Positions 35,787 to 47,285 of a DNA stretch of 47,285 bases are shown here, in pieces. Made by a program: the position numbers and the translations under genes. The notes below the pieces were generated by a model. It had not been told where the DNA came from. It made no database searches and saw nothing but the letters and a program-made list of their open reading frames with translations. The stretch is from Nemertoderma westbladi (Eukaryota > Xenacoelomorpha > Nemertodermatida > Nemertodermatidae). The first letter of the stretch is position 1. Each line of letters opens with the position of its first letter. Location: positions 1 to 47,285 of the forward strand of contig JAUCBJ010009148.1 of assembly GCA_032718475.1 (NCBI GenBank), written 5' to 3'.

Positions 35787-38588
35787 AGCTTTGTAGCCAA
35801 GCCCCGCAAAGTAAAAATATACAACAAAAAGTGTGTTTAAATTATGGAATATTATTAATTATTGTTATTATAAATGATTTGTTAAAGTTATGAATTAAAT
35901 GACGGGTCTCTAGACAATGACACTGGTTTAAGGTTGGGTTACTTTATGTACCGTTTTCGTTAGGTCGTTTTTTGAAACGTTTTTTCTCTGCCCCAAAAAT
36001 AGTCCCTAAAAAAACCATTCGACTACTATCATTATCCATTTCAAAATAAAACAATTCAACGAAACAAAGCATTTCTCACACTTGCAGAATGTAGATCATT
36101 CAATTTTGCGATCAAAAGTAACAAATACATATTTTTTGTTCCAGAATCCTGAACTGAACATTTATACGTTTGCCCACGACTATTGGACTAGTTTTTCGGT
36201 TTAATTAATAAGAGGATGAAAGCGTCCAAAAAATGTTCTAGCGAGAACGCTACTTAAAGCAGAACCCGGAATTAAATAGCCTCGATATTATAATTTAGCT
36301 TCTTCACGAAATTTAAAACAGTGCGGCTCCTACCACGAACTGAACAGCACATAATATTTGAGATAAATCCACAGAGACGTCCTATGGAGAAATACATAAT
36401 ATAGTAGCACAAAATATATAATAAATAACAACAGTTGAATTAGGAGGTATTATTAGAATGTGGCGGGATATTTGAATCTACGTAAAGTAAAGTTAACCAT
36501 TATTAATCTACATAATTCGTTCTATAATGTAAACCTGTGTGACCAGACTGTCGGTATATCAATTTATGATAAAACACGTAATTCATTAAGATTATATAAA
36601 GAATTAATCCTGCAGCGATATTACAATGTGTGGGCACTAAGAGATAAAAAATATTACTATACTTTGTGGCGTGTAGTAATGTAGCACTTTATATGATTAC
36701 TATAGGAGTCGCTTTAAAGGAATTACTGTATAGCGTGACGTGTACTAAACTAGAAAACAAATTATTTCGCGAAATTTCAAAAATATAAATGTATTTTACT
36801 TGAGTCGAGACATGTAATTGAGCACGTGTCTTCGAGTTGATATTATTTCGGAAATGTAGGCGGTTACCTAATAACGTACGGGGAGTATAATGTTAGGAAG
36901 GCATTGCGCGAAGCATCATACATCCTGATAAGCGAATGACTTGCAGCCAACTCTCATACTGACACCTCCCAGCTAACAACGGCGCGGTGGAAGTCTCAAT
37001 GCTATATCTGTATCGCTTTCGCGACGATGTTAATGATAATAAAAGGATTTGTTCAATTAAGAGCCGTACCGGCTCCATATTGCCACTTTACATGTTATGC
37101 CTGTCGGATATTTTACGTGACAAAATGAAACTAACCTTACTGAAAGTCAGAGCTACGCATTTCAATATTTAATAGGTTGATATTCCAAGAAACACTTTGT
37201 CACACACCGCACACCATCTCGATGCTTTATGTTACGAATATTAAAATCCATTTAGTTTGTGGTTAAGACTATATTAATAGTGAAATAAAGTAATATAAGT
37301 ATGGACCCTAATGAATGATGCATGCTATAAGAATTATCACTGTGCGAATAAAGTTTTACATCACTGTATATAATATTATGTAATACTTTCCGAACTAAAC
37401 GAACTAAAAAGAGTTTCTTCAACGTCTCAAAAAATGTCTCATTAACTTTCGAAAATACGAGCCGTCAATATAAAATACGAAATATATTAAAATCATTTTA
37501 TGCCAATATCACAGCTCAGCTAGGTCATCATCATACAGGGAAAGTATGAGCACAGAATGAGGTATGAACAGAGTAGTGGCCAAAAAATAGAAATATGGTT
37601 AATGTGAAAAATTAAGCGGCAAAGCGTTCAGCCTACGATTATAAGAGGAATTGTCGAGTTAATATGGAAAGAAAAAGCGACAGTCAACCACAGCAGCATA
37701 GAATTAAGCGCCACAATACCTAATCTACAACTAAAAGCAAAACTATAGTAATTAATTATAGATAATTAAATAATTACGGTAGAAAAAAGCGCAAAATTTA
37801 ACCAAAAAGAAAGGCAATAAACCAACAATAATAAGACAATATTACCAAACTACACACGATGGGGTGTATGACTCGCCCAAATACATAAAAAATAATATCA
37901 GTAAAAGATTGAATCAACACATTAAATAGTCACCCAAACTAATAAACTATATAAATAAGCAGCTTCTATACAAATTAAATAGGCAATAATAATTACATAG
38001 TGGAAAACAAGCTATAATAAATCATTATAATCCCTTAATATATAGCCAGACAAATGTTCGCCCAACGGCCAATAAATATATATTTCAACTAATTTTCATG
38101 TCGTTTACCAGGTATAAGTTTACAAATGAAACACTCAGAGCATATTTGTAACGAAAATTCGATTGGGTTTATTATATTGTATTTAGTGTGGTCGGAACAT
38201 TAGCACAATATTATATCTTGGGTAGGGCTTTACAGTGCGTATATTCGATATGCGAAGTAAATATGTTCAATTTAGTGGGAAATAAAAGAAACCGCCAACT
38301 GGTGACCCTTAAGTTGGTTATACGGAGGTCATCTGATTGCTGACATTATTGCATGCTATTTCTAGGTCACCAACCGGATTATATTTTCGATAATAACATA
38401 AAAACTGCGGACGGTACAATACGTTTACCGTTGCCAAAATTTACATGATAGCCGGAAATGTCGGTGATCAAAGATCCTATACAAAAAATCATACAATCTA
38501 TTGGTTGTAGGTTCAGTCACTCAGCCTTTCATCCACAGGCGTCGAGGTCGATAAAATGATTACCAGTTACATAACTGGGAGCAAATCT
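35787..38588. other. AT-rich intergenic between the two arrays
   Basis: No gene recognised. The frame at 36460-36684 (plus, 74 codons) is AT-rich with no motif. Frames at 36893-37172 overlap on opposite strands and have no support. A small hairpin (CCAGTTA..TAACTGG, 38563-38578) lies just before the minisatellite. Confidence 0.5.
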
Positions 38589-38589
38589 T

Positions 38590-40276
38590 GGGATACGAGT
38601 AGCGCCCACCCCGACCCTCGAGTAGCAGATAGGAATAGCGCCCACCCACCCCGACCCTCGAGTAGCAGATAGGAATAGCGCCCACCCCTATCCTCGGGTA
38701 GCAGATAGGAGTAGCGCCCACCCACCCCGACCCTCGGGTAGCAGATAGGAATAGCGCCCACCCCTATCCTCGGGTAGCAGATAGGAGTAGCGCCCACCCA
38801 CCCCGACCCTCGGGTAGCAGATAGGAGTAGCGCCCCCCACCCCGACCCTCGGGTAGCAGATAGGAGTAGCGCCCACCCCTATCCTCGGGTAGCAGATAGG
38901 AGTAGCGCCCACCCACCCCGACCCTCGGGTAGCAGATAGGAATAGCGCCCACCCCTATCCTCGGGTAGCAGATAGGAGTAGCGCCCACCCACCCCGACCC
39001 TCGGGTAGCAGATAGGAGTAGCGCCCACCCACCCCGACCCTCGGGTAGCAGATAGGAGTAGCGCCCACCCCTATCCTCGGGTAGCAGATAGGAGTAGCGC
39101 CCACCCACCCTTACCCTCGGGTAGCAGATAGGAGTAGCGCCCACCCACCCCGACCCTCGGGTAGCAGATAGGAGTAGCGCCCACCCACCCCGACCCTCGG
39201 GTAGCAGATAGGAGTAGCGCCCACCCCTATCCTCGGGTAGCAGATAGGAGTAGCGCCCACCCACCCCTACCCTCGGGTAGCAGATAGGAGTAGCGCCCAC
39301 CCCTATCCTCGGGTAGCAGATAGGAGTAGCGCCCACCCACCCCGACCCTCGGGTAGCAGATAGGAGTAGCGCCCACCCCTACCCTCGGGTAGCAGATAGG
39401 AGTAGCGCCCACCCACCCCGACCCTCGGGTAGCAGATAGGAGTAGCGCCCACCCACCCCTACCCTCGGGTAGCAGATAGGAGTAGCGCCCACCCCTACCC
39501 TCGGGTAGCAGATAGGAGTAGCGCCCACCCACCCCTACCCTCGGGTAGCAGATAGGAGTAGCGCCCACCCACCCCGACCCTCGGGTAGCAGATAGGAGTA
39601 GCGCCCACCCACCCCTACCCTCGGGTAGCAGATAGGAGTAGCGCCCACCCCTACCTCGGGTAGCAGATAGGAGTAGCGCCCACCCACCCCGACCCTCGGG
39701 TAGCAGATAGGAGTAGCGCCCACCCACCCCGACCCTCGGGTAGCAGATAGGAGTAGCGCCCACCCCTATCCTCGGGTAGCAGATAGGAGTAGCGCCCACC
39801 CACCCCTACCCTCGGGTAGCAGATAGGAGTAGCGCCCACCCACCCCTACCTTCGGGTAGCAGATAGGAGTAGCGCCCACCCCTACCCTCGGGTAGCAGAT
39901 AGGAGTAGCGCCCACCCCTACCCTCGGGTAGCAGATAGGAGTAGCGCCCACCCACCCCGACCCTCGGGTAGCAGATATGAGTAGCGCCCACCCACCCCTA
40001 CCCCCAGGTAGCAGATGAGTAGCGCCCACCCACCCCTACCCTCAGGTAGCAGATAGGAGTAGCGCCCACCCCTACCCTCGGGTAGCAGATAGGAGTAGCG
40101 CCCACCCCTACCCTCGGGTAGCAGATAGGAGTAGCGCCCACCCCTACCCTCGGGTAGCAGATAGGAGTATCGCCCACCCACCCCTACCTTCGGGTAGCAG
40201 ATAGGAGTAGCGCCCACCCACCCCTACCCTCGGGTAGCAGATAGGAATAGCGCCCACCCCTACCTTAGGGTAGCAG
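38590..40276. repeat. 36/40-bp GC-rich minisatellite, G4-prone on the minus strand
   Basis: About 44 units built on GGTAGCAGATAGGAGTAGCG followed by a C-rich tail. Long units (40 bp) have CCCACCCACCCCGACCCTC, short ones (36 bp) CCCACCCCTATCCTC or CCCACCCCTACCCTC; they differ mainly by one CACC. On the minus strand the long units read GGGTCGGGGTGGGTGGG, four G runs with loops of 2, 1 and 1 nt, which fits the G-quadruplex rule. The unit has no stop in any minus frame, so long antisense frames arise (190 codons at 38764-39336 and 39227-39799), all made of GATPICYPRVGV, GRYSYLLPEGRG or WALLLSATRGSG repeats. I regard these as by-products. Confidence 0.95.
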
Positions 40277-42012
40277 CTATTGAAAGAGGAGCCATCGGGT
40301 CGCCTCAGGCCTCGGCCGATTGGTGATTTGAAGGCGGAAATTAATAACGTAAGCTGCACCGTCCGCCTTATAAACTACATTCACTACTGGCGCTCCGTTC
40401 ATGCACTCACATCCAGCCTCACAACATAGGATACCCCCCCCCCCCCCCCCTCCCTCCCCAATGCGTGATATACTTTATCAATCTGCCCTAATCGGCCTCC
40501 AATGTTTATTTACCAATGTATAAATAGCTTATTCGTATATATTTGATGAAACCGGATAAAGTCCACCCAAAGTGAAAATATGGGAAGAGCCACAAAATGA
40601 GCTGAGCCTTACTACAATACCCATTACTTTCATTAACATTCGATGGTGTCTATCTGTCTGTCTAACTCTCGGTCGGTCTGTTGATACAAATCGCAACTAA
40701 ATTTCGCAAAGCGACAAGAACAGACAGACTGAAACGCTTGCAGAAAGCTATTTCATATAATTTAATCACTATGTTGCATTTCAGTTAAATATCCATACGC
40801 CCACGTTGTCGTGTTGAAATTATATATTGGCTGTGTAGGTTACAAAAAAAAGAAGCAAATGGACTCGCTCACCTACATAGGCATAAAAAAATAGGGAGTA
40901 AGTCCAATCTGCAATAATAACTAACTATAAACTATGGAAAACGCAAATAGAAAACGCGATATAGAAAAACAGGTGAAAAGAAAAACCAGCAGAAATATTA
41001 TCCTATTAAACAGATCAACTATAATACAATAACTACAATATTATTGTAAAGATATAAATATAAGTGGCACAAAAAGTTAATTAAATCTCTAAACTATATT
41101 TTGGGGAGTTTGAGTGTTGGCGAGGCTACATAAAATACAAACTTATATCCAACACAATGATTTATGTGATTTGTAGTTAAGTTATCATTACCTGGTCTAC
41201 TAAAAGCATTTATTCCTACACCGCAGTTATTCTTCTACCTTATAGCTGTTTGTTGGTACTGCTAGTCATGTAAGGATTCTAAATATGTAAAAACAATTGA
41301 AATTGGTTTGGAAATAGCTGAGCTATGGGTAAGGTTGTATTGGTTGCTTCCTTCTGTAAACCATTAGACCGTTAACCATATTCTAGAACATATTGTTTTA
41401 TGTATGAATAGCTCAAGGCGTCCTAAACTACTTCGCAACCAAATTCATATATTTTTACATTTATATACATGTTTGGAATCTTTGCAACGTTTTCTTTCAA
41501 AATAATTTGCGTTACGAGATTGGAATCTGGCTATAACCGCCAAGAAACACAGAAAAACTGACCAGAAATTAACGTTGAATAATTCCTGTCCGAGTTGATA
41601 TCGATAGAATTCAAACTTCCCTCGTTGAGTTGAGTAAAACCTGTATTTTACATAGCCGTGGCGCCTTGGGTATTAATATAACATCTAAATAAAGTGGCGA
41701 GTAGCTGAACTACTTATTAAAGCGAACTGCAGCGCTGCGGAACACAATAGAGAGAATGAGAAGGGAAATAAACAGCTGGTTGTTGGAAACGCGCGGAATA
41801 AATCGATGAGAAAAAAACCAGGAAATTCTGGGGTCAAATCGAAACTCTGTGATTAATTAATTATGGATTAATTATTCCCATTCAGATGCAAAAGGAAACA
41901 CACGATAAAAAAACAAAATGTTAGTTCGAAAAAGTATAAAGTAAATATTGAGAACTAAATAATATAAATTAATAGCAAATGGAAGGGCGGCTGTTTGAGG
42001 GAGGAGATTGGG
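40277..42012. other. Intergenic, downstream of CaMK1
   Basis: No gene recognised. It contains a C17 tract (40434-40450), a short CTGT-rich stretch (40650-40682) and AT-rich sequence. This is where the CaMK1 3' UTR must lie (lower coordinates than 42013), but I could not pick a convincing AATAAA on the minus strand close to the stop. Confidence 0.45.
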
Positions 42013-42738
<726 letters not shown>

Positions 42739-42929
42739 TTATTAAAATCAATTAAGGTGGGGGGGGGGGGGGGGGGGGGCTTACCGCTATGTTTACTTAG
42801 GCCTACCTCTATTTTTTTTAGACATACATTGACAATTTATTATTGGTGTTATATATGGGTGAATGAGTGGTTTCATATTATTATGATTTTTTCTTGGGCA
42901 CAGGATTTGCATGCAAAGTCGGCAATGAC

Positions 42930-43003
42930 GTCCAGGTGGTGGGATCGAACTGGTGACCTCCGCGTTGGAAGTCTGACGCTCTAACCATTCAGTTAGCGGC
43001 TCA
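42930..43003 (-). mobile_element. tRNA-derived SINE head
   Basis: On the minus strand GCCGCTAACTGAATGGTTAG gives a good A-box region. CTTCCAA sits as an anticodon loop (TCC), and AGTTCGATCCC is the B box, at tRNA spacing. Anticodon-stem pairing is poor, so this is a tRNA-derived SINE promoter rather than a tRNA gene. It directly abuts the 127-bp MITE. Confidence 0.6.
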
Positions 43004-43007
43004 AGTA

Positions 43008-43134
43008 AAAGATAGACCTGGAAATACTATCTGATGTATTTCCGCAATATACCTCCTCATGGTCTCCCATCTGTCTTGCGGACTTACAAGGTAACAGGTA
43101 TAGAGGTAGTAGTAGTATATCCAGGTCTATCTTT
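43008..43134. mobile_element. 127-bp MITE with 22-bp terminal inverted repeats
   Basis: Ends are AAAGATAGACCTGGA plus ATACTA, inverted at 43113-43134, with one mismatch in 22. There is no coding capacity. The flanks do not give a clear target duplication beyond an ambiguous TA, so the superfamily is open. Confidence 0.7.
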
Positions 43135-43618
43135 ATGGTAGGCCTATGTTATATGATACATACCCTACCGGTATATATATATCTAAATAGATTTAGATGG
43201 GAGAACAAGAGTCGCTTCGTCAGCTTGAATTGAATTGTGGCAAAAGAAGGGGAATAGTTCGGAGGCAATTGTTGGTGCACAGGGGTAAAATTATCCTCGT
43301 ATCAGTATTAGACAAGGATAATTTCCTTCAAAGTGATCCACTATAAATTTCCAAACCTTCAACGCATTAGGCCTATTATGTTATTTATTATTATAAGTTA
43401 TACTGTGGAACTGGAACATCTACGTTATCTACATACCAGTAGCGCAGTAGGCAAGGCAGGCAGTAGGTATGCCGGTAGACAGGTAGATACGGTAGGCCTA
43501 TATAACACCAATTGTATTGCTGGTACCGTAGGCCTAGTCCATCTGCTTCACACTGGCAATTTGCAGATTTGGGCAGTGCATGAGCTATGGACTAGCAATT
43601 TTCAATATCATAGGTACA

Positions 43619-44519
43619 GTTATATACCAGGTTGGAATTCATGCATGAGCGCGCAGGTACGCTTTGTTGTTTTGAAATCACCGCGCACCTGAAATTGGCT
43701 CGTCGCGCACCTCATCATATGTCATAATCCAAACAAAATCGCGCAGCTCATGTCATGCATATCTCAAAAAATCGCACAGTTCATAAGAACAATTTTACAT
43801 TCCTATTTTACAAGTTTGAGCGTTTTAAGCTTATCTTTACGTCTGTCTATCTGTACGTTGAATCTAGGCTTACATAATAAATGTAATTTTTGCAACATCA
43901 AAATTGTTAATATTAAAAAATATTTTTTTAATCCACTACTATGGTGGCCCATCGGGCTCACTGCTTTTATAACAGAAAATATTATTTTAGATTACAAACA
44001 AAACATGTACCGGTAATTTCAAAAAAACGAATATTGAAATAGGTACCAGTCTGCCAATAATACTTTGTATAGGCCTACCTAACAATTAGGCTTAAACATA
44101 CAGTTGGCTTATAATTAAGTCATACTTAATACATTGTTACTTTCTGACTTTACCTGTTTACTAACGTAACATCGGCATAGCATAGACCTAATAACAATAC
44201 AACAATAGAGTACTGTAGTTAAAATAAATAGACAAATTCAGCTCCGGTTGCCGGTATTACAGTATTATGGTGAAGTGATTTGACTGTTTGAAGAATTGGA
44301 AATGAGAAACTAATGCGAGCGCAGCGAGCGAAATTTTTTTGTGTATTTTCGTGATTTCAATTAATTTGTGGTGCGCATCAGAGGCAGAGCTGCGCGCACC
44401 TGTCTCACACCCGAACGCGCACCTGTCTCACCCAAACGCGCAACGCGCATCTGGTTTGCGGTCATTCGCGCAGGTACGCGTCCGAGTTTTGCAGCATGAA
44501 TTCCAACCTGGGTTATATA
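43619..44519. mobile_element. hAT-like non-autonomous DNA transposon with 8-bp target duplications
   Basis: The element spans 43627-44511 (885 bp). Its 18-bp ends CCAGGTTGGAATTCATGC and GCATGAATTCCAACCTGG are exact reverse complements. Both sides are flanked by GTTATATA (43619-43626 and 44512-44519), a perfect 8-bp duplication as made by hAT transposases. Next to each end are clustered GC-rich subterminal words (GCGCAGGTACGC, CGCGCACCT, GCGCAGCTCAT), a common hAT feature. There is no transposase frame. It lies in the CaMK1 intron in AT-rich DNA. Confidence 0.8.
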
Positions 44520-44671
44520 TAGGCCTAGGCTTATAAAGATTATAGCTGTTAGGCCTATATAGCTTAGGTCTATTTCTAAACCCAACCAGCCAACCATGAA
44601 AACTTAGGCCTACAAAATTTTGTCAGTTTGTAGCCTATTTATCTGCAATACAGCCTGACAGCTAAATATCA

Positions 44672-47285
<2,614 letters not shown>

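Noticed and set aside
36460-36684. 74-codon plus frame between the arrays
   Set aside because: AT-rich composition, no domain, no good start and no splice signals; consistent with chance.
38567-40359. Series of antisense open frames of 61-190 codons (GATPICYPRV and related repeats)
   Set aside because: They exist in all three minus frames only because the 36/40-bp minisatellite unit lacks antisense stops. There is no gene context and no splice or start evidence.
42930-43003. Functional tRNA-Gly(TCC) gene
   Set aside because: The A and B boxes and the CTTCCAA loop are present but the anticodon stem does not pair properly; better read as a SINE head. The same applies to 13358-13400.

Overview
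This is nuclear DNA from an animal. The evidence is a spliced Ca2+/calmodulin-dependent protein kinase I gene with GT-AG introns, a broken copy of the metazoan/Stealth-type GlcNAc-1-phosphotransferase GNPTAB, and many small eukaryotic DNA transposons. The sequence is AT-rich, carries several G or C homopolymers of 17-25 nt, and is sprinkled with the palindrome TAGGCCTA. This suits a marine invertebrate, perhaps a deuterostome such as an ascidian or echinoderm. That taxon is a guess: no lineage-specific marker is visible.

Layout. 1-4.3 kb: AT-rich, mostly repeat-derived sequence. 4.3-5.2 kb (minus): an intronless, internally deleted, frameshifted GNPTAB copy. 6.0-10.3 kb: a nest of decayed DNA transposons, including an inverted-repeat element around the C-terminal part of a Merlin/ISXO2-type transposase, then a field of ~150-bp tandem repeats. 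10.6-16.5 kb: small elements, namely a fold-back MITE family, a tRNA-derived SINE and a 1.4-kb piggyBac-like non-autonomous element with TTAA target sites. 16.5-35.8 kb: a very large 26-bp satellite, interrupted by a 100-N gap and by a copy of its own left flank. 38.6-40.3 kb: a 36/40-bp GC-rich minisatellite that is G4-prone on the minus strand. 42.0-45.3 kb (minus): CaMK1 in two coding exons, with a 2.1-kb intron holding a SINE head, a 127-bp MITE and an 885-bp hAT-like element. 45.3-47.3 kb: sequence upstream of CaMK1 with nothing else recognisable.

The only gene that looks intact is CaMK1 (376 aa, all kinase motifs and the CaM-binding tail). It ends in an unusual three-copy 11-residue tail encoded by a 33-bp tandem repeat. 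GNPTAB and Merlin are relics.

The most notable structure is the satellite. Its 26-bp monomers form a 5-mer/10-mer (130/260 bp) higher-order repeat, and elsewhere a 52-bp dimer. A 4.76-kb block including 230 bp of non-satellite flank recurs at an exact offset of 6449 bp and runs into the assembly gap. This is either a very recent duplication or an assembly artefact. A third, diverged copy after the gap differs by point changes and by gains or losses of whole monomers.
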